Assembly (NCBI GenBank): GCA_042093735.1
Contig: JBELEM010000005.1
Location: 1 to 64,000, forward strand
Origin: Hellea sp042093735
GTDB lineage: Bacteria > Pseudomonadota > Alphaproteobacteria > Caulobacterales > Maricaulaceae
Length of the DNA stretch: 64,000 bases
Reading direction: 5' to 3'
Shown piece by piece: positions 43,080 through 51,538 of the stretch. The notes beneath the pieces were generated by a model. It saw only the letters and a program-made list of their open reading frames with translations. It did no database searches and had not been told where the DNA came from. The position numbers were made by a program, and so were the translations under genes. Numbering within the stretch: position 1 is the first letter of the stretch; every line of letters starts with the position of its first letter.

Positions 43080-43857
43080 TTCTAATCTCAGCTTTCATAT
43101 AAGTAATCGCATTTCCAATGATATTTATACTATTATCAAGTACTTCTAGCCATATTACTCCTCCACGCTCAGATGCTTGGTAAGCTTTAAGCTTATTTTT
43201 TTCTATAGATCTACTCCAGTAACTACCCAATGCCGCATGAGCTGAACCAGTAACAGGGTCTTCTGGAATACCTTCATTTGGCGCAAAAAACCTTGATATA
43301 ATATCAAATCCTCCAGAATACCTTGCTGTTATACCCACTCCGTTTTTTGAAAGTTTACTAATTTTAGTAATATTCAGTTTATAATTAAGTATTTCTTTAA
43401 AAGTATCGAAAACAAAATATATATCTTTTCCTGCTTTAAAAGAATCTATAGGGACACTGTTAAATACACCCTCAACACTTTCTGGTTTTACTAGAGGTTT
43501 AATTTTTGGAAGAGGGGCATTCAACACATACAGACCTTTTCGAATGGTGACAATAAGTTCCCCTACTTTAGCATTAAAGATAAATGGTGGCTCAAGCCCA
43601 TACTCTTCGTGTAAAATATGAGCAGTAGCAATCGTGGCATGACCACAAAAATCAATTTCTAATTTGGGACTAAACCACCGTAGATCAAAGGTATTTCCTC
43701 GCTTTACTACAAATGCTGTCTCGGAAAGACTATTTTCGTCAGCAATTTTCTGCATTGTTTTTGCACTTAAAAAACTATCAGTAAATATTACGCCAGCTGG
43801 GTTGCCTTCAAAAAGTCTATCAGTAAATGCGTCGACTTGATAAAGTGTATAGGTCAT
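43063..43857 (-). CDS. PhzF-family isomerase/epimerase
   Basis: This 264-residue protein of the diaminopimelate-epimerase-like fold has GNPAGV at 18-23, the catalytic Glu46 in SLSETAF, DFCGHATIA and DPVTGSAHAALG. The physiological substrate of such housekeeping PhzF homologues is unknown. Its start shares a nucleotide with the end of the lipoprotein esterase gene, so these are probably one operon. Confidence 0.88.
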   Translation of the reverse strand: MTYTLYQVDAFTDRLFEGNPAGVIFTDSFLSAKTMQKIADENSLSETAFVVKRGNTFDLRWFSPKLEIDFCGHATIATAHILHEEYGLEPPFIFNAKVGELIVTIRKGLYVLNAPLPKIKPLVKPESVEGVFNSVPIDSFKAGKDIYFVFDTFKEILNYKLNITKISKLSKNGVGITARYSGGFDIISRFFAPNEGIPEDPVTGSAHAALGSYWSRSIEKNKLKAYQASERGGVIWLEVLDNSINIIGNAITYMKAEIRITHEN

Positions 43858-44720
43858 TAATAACAGTGATTGCCATCTCTGGGCAACTCATCAATAAAGT
43901 TTAAAATATCTCTTTTCAAGCTTATATTGTTATCAAAGTAGCGAGATATCACCTGCACAGCTTGCGTATGATTTGTGTCAGGGTAAAGCTTCAAAACTGA
44001 CTTTCCGCCGCGTTGGTTGATCCTTTCTGAAAGTATTACTGCATTTTTTGGACCAACTGTTTTATCTGCTAATCCATTAATGACCAACAAAGAGGGTGTT
44101 GCGTTATCAACATAAGCCAGTGGGGCATCATTATGTTTAAATCTAGAGGGAAATATCGAAATTAAAGGCTCTTTTTTTAATTCATAAACCCCTGTGGGAG
44201 AAGAAATAGACACTACCCCAGAAATAGTACTGCACACCGAAATACCTTCTTCCTCTAAATAATCTTTGTTCATAGCGACCATTAATGCATTATAACCACC
44301 CGCTGAATGCCCAATTAATACAACTTTCCTTTTTGAAAATAAGTTTGATAAATAAGCAACTGCCTTAGCAGTGTCATGAAGCATGTCGGGATATATAATT
44401 TCAGGAAAGAGACGATAATTAGGAACAGCAACATCATAACCTTCTGAAGTAAATCCTTCGGCAAAGAACTTATAGATATCCTTAGAACCGCTATCCCATG
44501 AACCACCGTGGATAAACACAATTATTGGTGAGTTTTCTTTTTTTGTCGTGGCTTGGTAAATATCCATTACTTGGCTACCTAGGCCTCCATAACTGACATT
44601 TTTCTCGATCAAATAACTTTTGGATGGGGTTATACTATTAAGAAGGCTAACCGGTGCACATGAAGTGAAGATTAAAATTAATAATACAAAGTAAAAGTAT
44701 CTATATTTTATCAACAACAA
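43857..44720 (-). CDS. Lipoprotein alpha/beta hydrolase (esterase)
   Basis: The protein (about 287 residues) has a lipoprotein signal ending in IFTSC with lipidated Cys21, then an esterase/lipase fold with HGGSWDSG and nucleophile Ser in GHSAGGYN, a C-terminal Asp in NGLADKTV and a His in DTNHTQ. It is probably anchored in the envelope. No ATG exists near the start; the frame begins at one of three consecutive TTG codons (44720, 44717, 44714) behind an AGGGG site in the arsM tail, and the overlap with arsM is 4-10 nt. Confidence 0.8.
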   Translation of the reverse strand: MLLIKYRYFYFVLLILIFTSCAPVSLLNSITPSKSYLIEKNVSYGGLGSQVMDIYQATTKKENSPIIVFIHGGSWDSGSKDIYKFFAEGFTSEGYDVAVPNYRLFPEIIYPDMLHDTAKAVAYLSNLFSKRKVVLIGHSAGGYNALMVAMNKDYLEEEGISVCSTISGVVSISSPTGVYELKKEPLISIFPSRFKHNDAPLAYVDNATPSLLVINGLADKTVGPKNAVILSERINQRGGKSVLKLYPDTNHTQAVQVISRYFDNNISLKRDILNFIDELPRDGNHCY

Positions 44721-45880
44721 TCACCCCTCTGACTGGGGTTAGTAGTGATTTTCGCGGACCCTTTTTTTGTTTCCTTCGGATCTCTCACGCGAACTTCACA
44801 ATTATTAGACATCCACTCAATTGATTCTTCTATTTTGACATTGGGCTCAACTTTATAAAACATATCTTTGTAAGGGTCCTTTTGCATAAGAGTGTAAGTT
44901 TTTTCACAAACCGCTGACCTGACACCTCTTTCAAAACAATGACCATCGTCATCATTAACAGAGCGCCATGGACCCTTGTAAATTAATGCTTGGTTTTTCT
45001 CCAAGCAAATACCCTGCTTACCTTTGTAAGCAAGGTAAGTTGCACTCCTGTATTCAATTCCCTCAACAACTTGCCAAGGTTCATCATCATACTTATCAAT
45101 TTTCACGCCATGAAAACCAGCTTCCTCTAGGGCAGACACAAATCCCATTTCAGTAAGAGCACCCGATATACAGCCTGACCACAAACGAGGGTTTTCCTTT
45201 AATTCCTCTGGGCTTTCTTCGTCGGAAACAATATCAGAGACAGCTATACGTCCTCCAACTTTAAGAACACGATACATTTCGTGGAATAACTGTTTCTTTT
45301 TTCTATCAGAAACTAAATTTAATACGCAGTTAGAGACAATTACATCTACAGAGTTATCTGCAACCATAGTTAATTCAGACTTCATCCTCAGTGTTTCAGC
45401 TTCTAATTTCTCTAAATCACTTAAATTTTTTATAGGGTGCTCATTTAGCCAGTTGTTTAATTTATCAAGATCTAATTTTAAGTCTTCTATATGGCCACGT
45501 TTGAACTCAACATTAGCATAACCCAAACTCTCTGCGATTATTGGGGCATTTGCACGAGCTAAAGAAAGCATATCGTCAGTCATATCTATGCCTATAACTT
45601 TACCTTCAGGCCCAACTATTTGTGATGCAATAAAACAAATTTTGCCACCTCCTGAACCAAGGTCCAATACAGTGTCTCCCTTGCGAACATATCTGGATGG
45701 ATCGCCGCAACCATAATCACGGTCTAATACATCTTGAGGAATTATCTTTAAATATTTAGGGTCATAGTCAATTGGACAACATAATGCAGCCTCTACTGCT
45801 TTTGCACCTTCCCCGTATCTTTTTTGCACTTCTTCCCTTAGGTCAGAGTTTGTTGCTTCTACATCAGTCGGATTATTCAT
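44711..45880 (-). CDS. arsM: Arsenite S-adenosylmethionine methyltransferase, ArsM type
   Basis: This 389-residue methyltransferase has the SAM motif VLDLGSGGGKICF (71-83) and the three cysteines conserved in ArsM: Cys58 (YGCGDP), Cys185 (SNCVLN) and Cys237 (SGCISGAL). The C-terminus ends in a Cys-Cys pair (388-389). It would convert As(III) to methylated arsenicals. An insertion of about 35 residues (135-170) precedes the fourth strand. It heads the arsM-esterase-phzF unit. Specificity for arsenic is inferred from the cysteines; no arsR or arsenic pump is adjacent. Confidence 0.85.
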   Translation of the reverse strand: MNNPTDVEATNSDLREEVQKRYGEGAKAVEAALCCPIDYDPKYLKIIPQDVLDRDYGCGDPSRYVRKGDTVLDLGSGGGKICFIASQIVGPEGKVIGIDMTDDMLSLARANAPIIAESLGYANVEFKRGHIEDLKLDLDKLNNWLNEHPIKNLSDLEKLEAETLRMKSELTMVADNSVDVIVSNCVLNLVSDRKKKQLFHEMYRVLKVGGRIAVSDIVSDEESPEELKENPRLWSGCISGALTEMGFVSALEEAGFHGVKIDKYDDEPWQVVEGIEYRSATYLAYKGKQGICLEKNQALIYKGPWRSVNDDDGHCFERGVRSAVCEKTYTLMQKDPYKDMFYKVEPNVKIEESIEWMSNNCEVRVRDPKETKKGSAKITTNPSQRGDCC

Positions 45881-45943
45881 AAATCTGTCCCTTAATAGTA
45901 TCAGTTGGTAACGTAATATTTATACATGTTTATTAAAAAATTT

Positions 45944-45976
45944 AAATAAAAAAACCCCCGAGCATTTCTGCACGAG
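45944..45976 (-). terminator. Rho-independent terminator of the cold-shock gene
   Basis: In the minus-strand transcript CCCTCGTGCA pairs with TGCTCGGGGG around a GAAA tetraloop (one G-U, one mismatch), followed by a U-rich tract at 45954-45944. It lies 26 nt after the cold-shock stop codon. Confidence 0.75.
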
Positions 45977-46001
45977 GGCTAGATTTTTGAAAAATTTAAA
46001 A

Positions 46002-46223
46002 TTAAGCCATTTTGATATTATCAACAGCAGTTTTACCTGAGCGTTGGTCAACAGCAGTATCAAATTCAACTTTGTCGCCTTCATTCAGACCGTCAAGGCC
46101 TGAACGTTGAACGGCTGAAATATGAACAAATACATCAGTATCCCCACCTTCAGGTTGAATAAACCCAAAACCTTTTGTTGTATTAAAGAACTTAACTGTT
46201 CCAGTTTTCATTTCGTCTGACAT
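46002..46223 (-). CDS. Cold-shock domain protein (CspA family)
   Basis: This 73-residue single cold-shock domain has RNP1 KGFGFI and RNP2 VFVHISA. It binds single-stranded RNA/DNA and acts as an RNA chaperone. ATG 46223 has AAGGA 7 nt upstream; the longer frame from GTG 46238 is not needed. Its own terminator follows. Confidence 0.95.
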   Translation of the reverse strand: MSDEMKTGTVKFFNTTKGFGFIQPEGGDTDVFVHISAVQRSGLDGLNEGDKVEFDTAVDQRSGKTAVDNIKMA

Positions 46224-46447
46224 GTATATTCCTTTCACGTCATTAATTTTATAGAAACCAACATGGTAACTATGATAGTCGACTTGGAAGAAAAAACATT
46301 TGTTTCACAGTTTCCTGGGAAATTAGTCAGCCGGATTGTCTGGCCATAATCGATTTCTCCCTATGACCGTGAAAGTACTATTTTGCAAGCAATCATTTCA
46401 AAGAAATTTTTAGATAATTCATAAAATTACAATTTAAATAAATTACA
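46224..46447. other. 224-bp spacer, likely 5' leader and promoter of the cold-shock gene
   Basis: This non-coding stretch lies between the thiC end and the cold-shock start. Long structured 5' leaders are common for csp genes, and several short complementary segments are present, but I see no decisive promoter or a known riboswitch. Confidence 0.35.
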
Positions 46448-48316
46448 CTAGGCTTTGAGATAAATTTGGCTCCCAAGACTTTTGAACTTCTTTGACATTT
46501 CCTGCATTCCCTCATCAGCATCTGCGGGGTACAATGCAGCCTTTTCATTATCCGATAAACCATCTGCATAGTTTCTTACATCTTGCGTGATTTTCATTGA
46601 ACAAAATTTTGGTCCACACATTGAACAAAAGTGAGCTACTTTATGTGCATCTTTAGGCAATGTCTGATCATGGTAATCTTTTGCCGTCTCGGGGTCTAGT
46701 GATAAATTAAACTGATCCTCCCATCGAAATTCAAATCTAGCTCTTGATAGTGCATCATCCCGTATTTGAGCAGCAGGGTGACCTTTCGCTAGATCAGCAG
46801 CATGTGCGGCTAGTTTATATGTTATAACCCCAACTTTAACATCATCTCTATCTGGCAAACCCAGGTGCTCTTTGGGAGTGACATAGCAAAGCATAGCCGT
46901 TCCGAACCAACCAATCATTGCTGCGCCAATTCCAGATGTAATATGGTCATACCCGGGGGCTATGTCTGTTGTTAACGGCCCTAAAGTATAAAAAGGGGCT
47001 TCCCCACACTCAATAAGCTGCTTCTCCATGTTGACTTTTATTTTGTGCATAGGAACATGGCCAGGACCTTCAATCATTACTTGACAACCTTTATTCCAAG
47101 CAATTTTTGTTAACTCCCCAAGAGTTTCTAATTCAGCAAATTGCGCCCTATCGTTTGCATCTGCAATAGCCCCTGGTCTTAGACCGTCCCCTAAGCTAAA
47201 CGTAACATCATAAGAACGCATAATATCGCAAATATCTTCAAAATGTGTATATAAAAAACTTTCTTTATGATGAGAAAGGCACCACTTCGCCATTATAGAG
47301 CCGCCTCTAGAAACAATTCCACAAACACGATTTGCTGTTAGGTGAATATAAGCTAATCTTACACCGGCATGAATAGTAAAATAATCCACACCCTGCTCGC
47401 ACTGCTCAATAAGAGTATCACGATACACTTCCCAAGTTAGATCTTCTGCAACTCCGTTGACTTTTTCAAGGGCCTGATAAATTGGAACAGTACCAATCGG
47501 AACAGGCGAATTTCTAATAATCCATTCCCGGGTGTTATGAATATTTCTTCCAGTGGAAAGGTCCATCACATTATCAGCGCCCCATCGCGTGGCCCAAACC
47601 ATCTTATCAATCTCTTGCTCAACCGACGATGCAACTGCCGAGTTACCAATATTTGCATTAATTTTTACCAAAAAATTTCTGCCAATAATTTGTGGTTCTA
47701 GTTCGGGATGATTTATATTAGCGGGTACAACTGCCCTGCCCGCTGCAATTTCACTTCTAACAAATTCTGGAGTTACAAAAGCTGGTATATTAGCACCAAA
47801 GCTTTCACCGGCCGCCACTCGTTCCTCTGCACCTTCAGCCATATTTTTACGACCAAGGTTTTCACGTTCAGCAATGTATATCATCTCCTTTGTAATAACA
47901 CCTGCTTTCGCAAACTCATACTGAGTAACCATTTCATTATCTTTACCTCGCAAAGGGGAGTTTTTTATAGGAAATTCGCGAGCAAGATACTTTCCACTGG
48001 CTCCACCATTATCTTCAGGTTTCACCGAACGACCATCATAAAACTCAACACCCCCACGACCCTTAACCCATTCTGTTCTAAACCGAGGAAGGCCTTTTTC
48101 TATGTTAATTATAATATTTGGATCAGAGTAAGGCCCTGAAGTATCGTACACAGGCACATCGGGCTCATCAGCACTAGGATGTAGGTGTACCAATCTATGG
48201 GGTACTCTTAGCGAGGGGTCCGCATCTGGAGCAGTATAAACTTTCGACGAGGAAGGAAGTTCCCCAGTGGTAACTTCAAGCGTATGCATATTGTCTTTAT
48301 TTATGGGTTTGTTCAT
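46448..48316 (-). CDS. thiC: Phosphomethylpyrimidine synthase (thiamine biosynthesis)
   Basis: ThiC is the radical-SAM enzyme that turns aminoimidazole ribotide into the thiamine pyrimidine HMP-P. The 622-residue protein ends with the iron-sulfur motif CSMCGPKFC and carries EGPGHVPMH and SRGGSIMAKW. The start has AGGATG 7 nt upstream. It lies 51 nt after the ferredoxin-reductase-type gene on the same strand, and no TPP riboswitch is visible in that short gap. Confidence 0.97.
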   Translation of the reverse strand: MNKPINKDNMHTLEVTTGELPSSSKVYTAPDADPSLRVPHRLVHLHPSADEPDVPVYDTSGPYSDPNIIINIEKGLPRFRTEWVKGRGGVEFYDGRSVKPEDNGGASGKYLAREFPIKNSPLRGKDNEMVTQYEFAKAGVITKEMIYIAERENLGRKNMAEGAEERVAAGESFGANIPAFVTPEFVRSEIAAGRAVVPANINHPELEPQIIGRNFLVKINANIGNSAVASSVEQEIDKMVWATRWGADNVMDLSTGRNIHNTREWIIRNSPVPIGTVPIYQALEKVNGVAEDLTWEVYRDTLIEQCEQGVDYFTIHAGVRLAYIHLTANRVCGIVSRGGSIMAKWCLSHHKESFLYTHFEDICDIMRSYDVTFSLGDGLRPGAIADANDRAQFAELETLGELTKIAWNKGCQVMIEGPGHVPMHKIKVNMEKQLIECGEAPFYTLGPLTTDIAPGYDHITSGIGAAMIGWFGTAMLCYVTPKEHLGLPDRDDVKVGVITYKLAAHAADLAKGHPAAQIRDDALSRARFEFRWEDQFNLSLDPETAKDYHDQTLPKDAHKVAHFCSMCGPKFCSMKITQDVRNYADGLSDNEKAALYPADADEGMQEMSKKFKSLGSQIYLKA

Positions 48317-48367
48317 TTATTTCATCCTATTTATTACTTCTACGCCTGATCTCTTATTTTTTCTGTG

Positions 48368-49591
48368 CTAGTGATTCATAATAGCTGATTTGAGGTCTAA
48401 TGAATTATCTGATAATATTTCTTTATTAAGTTTTTGTCCTTTTGTAAGTACCATTTTAGTGAACATAAATTCCCTGGGACTGTTCACTGCATCTACCGCT
48501 AAAAGGTTATTATCTTTAAAATAAAAAGCTGAGAAGCTCCTACCTTTTTCGATATCCCCTCTTATAACAATGTGATTATACCCTTCGGAAAGACCCGCAA
48601 TCTGTAACTTAAGGTCATATTGATCTGACCAAAACCATGGAAGACTATTATAAGCTTTTGGTTTTTCATTAATGTGTAGTGCTGCAATCTTTGCCTGTTC
48701 AGTAGCGTTAGGAACTGATTCGAGCCTTAGAAACCTTTCATAAATTTCATTGTAATGCCAAGATACATCACCGATAGCGTAAATTTCAGGGTCTGATGTT
48801 TGACAGAATTGATTAACTTCCACTCCGTTTTTAACCGCAAGACCAGCAGATTCTGCAAGTTCAATATTAGGAATAACGCCAATACCAACTATAACCATGT
48901 CACCAATAAAGATTTTACCACAGGATGTGAGTATATGAATTTTTTCGTCTATTTTTTTAAATTCTGTTGCTATTATCTCTTCAAAAATTTCAACACCTTC
49001 TTCATTGTGAATACGTTTATAAAAATTTGATAATTCTAGTGCCGTAACACGTTGCAATACGCGTTCCATAGCTTCAATTACTGTAACTTTCATTCCCTGT
49101 TTACGCAAACTAGCAGCTGTTTCTAATCCAATATAACCTCCCCCAATTATTACTGCATGATCATTAGCAACAACACGGCTTTTAATTTTATTGACATCAT
49201 CAGAGTTCCTTAAATAATAAATACCTTCTGTTTCAGAACCAGGAATGGGTATTCTTCGAACGCGGGCGCCAGTCGCAATGACGAGTTTGTCATAATTTAT
49301 TATCTTGTTGTTATCAGTGACAACAGATTTATTGGCGCGGTCAATACTCTTAACACGCTCTCCTAGTCTAATACTAATCCTCGACTTTTCATAAAGCTCA
49401 GCGGGTCGCAAAAGTATGTCTTCTATTTTTTTTTCACCAGAAAGAAACGTTTTAGACAGAGGTGGACGATGGTAGGGGTAGTCAAGCTCTTCACCAATAA
49501 TTGTTATATTGCCTAACCAGCCTCCTTGCCTGAGACTAATAGCAAATTGAGAACCAGCATGGGAGCCACCTATTATAACACAATTCTTCAT
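48368..49591 (-). CDS. FAD-dependent ferredoxin-reductase-type oxidoreductase
   Basis: The 407-residue flavoprotein is of the putidaredoxin/rhodocoxin reductase type: FAD motif IIGGSHAGSQ at the start, PYHRPPLSK, VIATGARVRRIP, NAD motif VIIGGGYIGLE, and YAIGDVSWH near the FAD ribityl site. These enzymes pass electrons from NADH to a small ferredoxin. No ferredoxin or monooxygenase is adjacent. It overlaps acs by 4 nt (ATGA) and is the last gene of the ior-symporter-acs run. Confidence 0.88.
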   Translation of the reverse strand: MKNCVIIGGSHAGSQFAISLRQGGWLGNITIIGEELDYPYHRPPLSKTFLSGEKKIEDILLRPAELYEKSRISIRLGERVKSIDRANKSVVTDNNKIINYDKLVIATGARVRRIPIPGSETEGIYYLRNSDDVNKIKSRVVANDHAVIIGGGYIGLETAASLRKQGMKVTVIEAMERVLQRVTALELSNFYKRIHNEEGVEIFEEIIATEFKKIDEKIHILTSCGKIFIGDMVIVGIGVIPNIELAESAGLAVKNGVEVNQFCQTSDPEIYAIGDVSWHYNEIYERFLRLESVPNATEQAKIAALHINEKPKAYNSLPWFWSDQYDLKLQIAGLSEGYNHIVIRGDIEKGRSFSAFYFKDNNLLAVDAVNSPREFMFTKMVLTKGQKLNKEILSDNSLDLKSAIMNH

Positions 49592-51537
49592 CGTTTTCGA
49601 TTCTGCCTATTCTTGATCAATTCGTCAATGACTTCAGGCTCAGATAATGTAGATACATCACCCAAATTATCGAAATTATTTTCTGCTATTTTTCTAAGAA
49701 TTCGTCTCATTATTTTACCTGAGCGAGTCTTTGGAAGGTTGTTAGAAAACTGAACCAAATCAGGAGATGCAATAGGGCCTATTTCTGATCTTACATGTTG
49801 AATTAATTCACTCTTTAAGAAACTAGAAACTTCAGTATTTGCCTTTACTGTTACATAGGCATAAATACCCTGCCCCTTAATATCGTGAGGGTACCCTACC
49901 ACAGCAGCCTCAGATATTGAACTGTGGCTCACCAATGCGCTCTCTATTTCAGCAGTTCCCATTCTATGCCCAGATACATTGATTACATCGTCCACACGAC
50001 CCGTTATCCAATAAAATCCGTCTTTGTCTCTCCTACAACCATCACCAGTAAAATAAGAATTTGGGTAAGCTGAAAAATAAGTATCTATGAATCTTTCATG
50101 ATTACCATAAACTGTACGCATCTGCCCAGGCCAACTTGTTTTTAAAATAAGGTTTCCATCAGCCTCACCCTTTAATTCATTTCCTGACGCGTCAACTAAA
50201 GCAGGAACAATTCCAAAAAAGGGATGAGCGCCAGCACCTGGCTTCATATCAGTAGCACCAGGTAGAGGAACGATCATTGCACCACCAGTTTCTGTTTGCC
50301 ACCAAGTGTCTACTATTGGGCACCTACTATCTCCTACTGTATGATAGTACCATTCCCAGGCTTCCGGGTTGATAGGTTCTCCTACAGTCCCTAATAAGCG
50401 TAGACTTTTTCTAGAAGTTGCCTCTACAGGTCCGGCACCCTCACGCATTAAAGAACGAATTGCGGTTGGCGCAGTATAAAAAATACTAACATTATGTTCA
50501 TCACATATATCCCAAAACCGTGAGGCGTTAGGGTAAGTTGGAACACCCTCGTAAAGAACTGTCGTTGTGCCGTTGGCTAAAGGGCCATAAACAATATAAG
50601 TATGGCCTGTAACCCAACCTACATCTGCACTACACCAATAAACATCGTTTTCTTTTATATCAAAAACATATTCATGAGTCATAGAGGCCCAAACGAGATA
50701 ACCGCCAGTAGTATGTAAAACGCCTTTTGGCGCCCCAGTTGAACCAGAAGTATAAAGTATAAATAGTGGATCCTCAGAATTCATTGGCTCAGGAGCACAG
50801 GAGTCAGCAGCGACCTTTAGTTCATCGTGAAGCCAAACATCTCTACCCGCAAGCATTTCAATTTTTTTTCCGGTTCGCCTTATTGTCAGTACTTTCTCAA
50901 CTATACCAGCGATATCGCACGCAGCGTTGCAATTAGCTTTTAAAGGAATTTTTTTTGTGCCTCTCAGCCCTTCATCCGCAGTAATAACAAAATGACTGCC
51001 ACAATCCTTTATTCGACCGGCCAAAGCTTCTGGGCTAAATCCTGCAAATACAACACTATGAATGGCTCCTATTCTAGCACAGGCTAGCATAGCAATAGCT
51101 GCTTCAGGAATCATGGGCATATAAATTGTTACCCGGTCACCTTTCAGGACTCCATTATTTTTTAAAACATTAGAGAACTTACAAACCCGTGTATATAATT
51201 GTTTATACGTCAATTTGATTGATTGATTAGGTTCGTCTGCTTCCCAAATTATTGCTACTTTATCACCTCTCTCATCAAGATGCCTATCAATACAGTTTTC
51301 AGATACATTCAAAGTGCCATCAGAATACCACTCGATATTTAAATCTTCCTTATTCCAGCTTACATTTTTTACTTTCGTATATTCTGTTATCCACTTTAAT
51401 CTTTTCCCATGCTCTCCCCAAAACTTCTCAGGGTTTTCTAGAGAAGAGTTATACATATCATTATATTTTTCTAATGTAAGATTAGCAGAAGTAACAAAAC
51501 TTTTTGACGGTTTATAAACTTTAACATCTTCAGTCAT
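49588..51537 (-). CDS. acs: Acetyl-CoA synthetase (AMP-forming)
   Basis: Acs activates acetate to acetyl-CoA with ATP. The 649-residue protein has YTSGSTGAPKG, the acetate-pocket motif DTWWQTETGG and the catalytic, acetylation-regulated lysine in TRSGKIMRR. ATG 51537 has AAGGA 7 nt upstream and lies 1 nt after the symporter stop; the longer frame starts at a TTG (51576). The conserved WWQTE favours short acids such as acetate. Confidence 0.96.
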   Translation of the reverse strand: MTEDVKVYKPSKSFVTSANLTLEKYNDMYNSSLENPEKFWGEHGKRLKWITEYTKVKNVSWNKEDLNIEWYSDGTLNVSENCIDRHLDERGDKVAIIWEADEPNQSIKLTYKQLYTRVCKFSNVLKNNGVLKGDRVTIYMPMIPEAAIAMLACARIGAIHSVVFAGFSPEALAGRIKDCGSHFVITADEGLRGTKKIPLKANCNAACDIAGIVEKVLTIRRTGKKIEMLAGRDVWLHDELKVAADSCAPEPMNSEDPLFILYTSGSTGAPKGVLHTTGGYLVWASMTHEYVFDIKENDVYWCSADVGWVTGHTYIVYGPLANGTTTVLYEGVPTYPNASRFWDICDEHNVSIFYTAPTAIRSLMREGAGPVEATSRKSLRLLGTVGEPINPEAWEWYYHTVGDSRCPIVDTWWQTETGGAMIVPLPGATDMKPGAGAHPFFGIVPALVDASGNELKGEADGNLILKTSWPGQMRTVYGNHERFIDTYFSAYPNSYFTGDGCRRDKDGFYWITGRVDDVINVSGHRMGTAEIESALVSHSSISEAAVVGYPHDIKGQGIYAYVTVKANTEVSSFLKSELIQHVRSEIGPIASPDLVQFSNNLPKTRSGKIMRRILRKIAENNFDNLGDVSTLSEPEVIDELIKNRQNRKR

Positions 51538-51538
51538 T

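Noticed and set aside
47708..48139. 143-residue open frame on the plus strand inside thiC
   Set aside because: It is antisense to well-conserved thiC sequence, is rich in Tyr/Phe/Asn typical of shadow frames, and has no family resemblance.
48317..48367. TPP riboswitch upstream of thiC
   Set aside because: The gap is too short and lacks the conserved elements.
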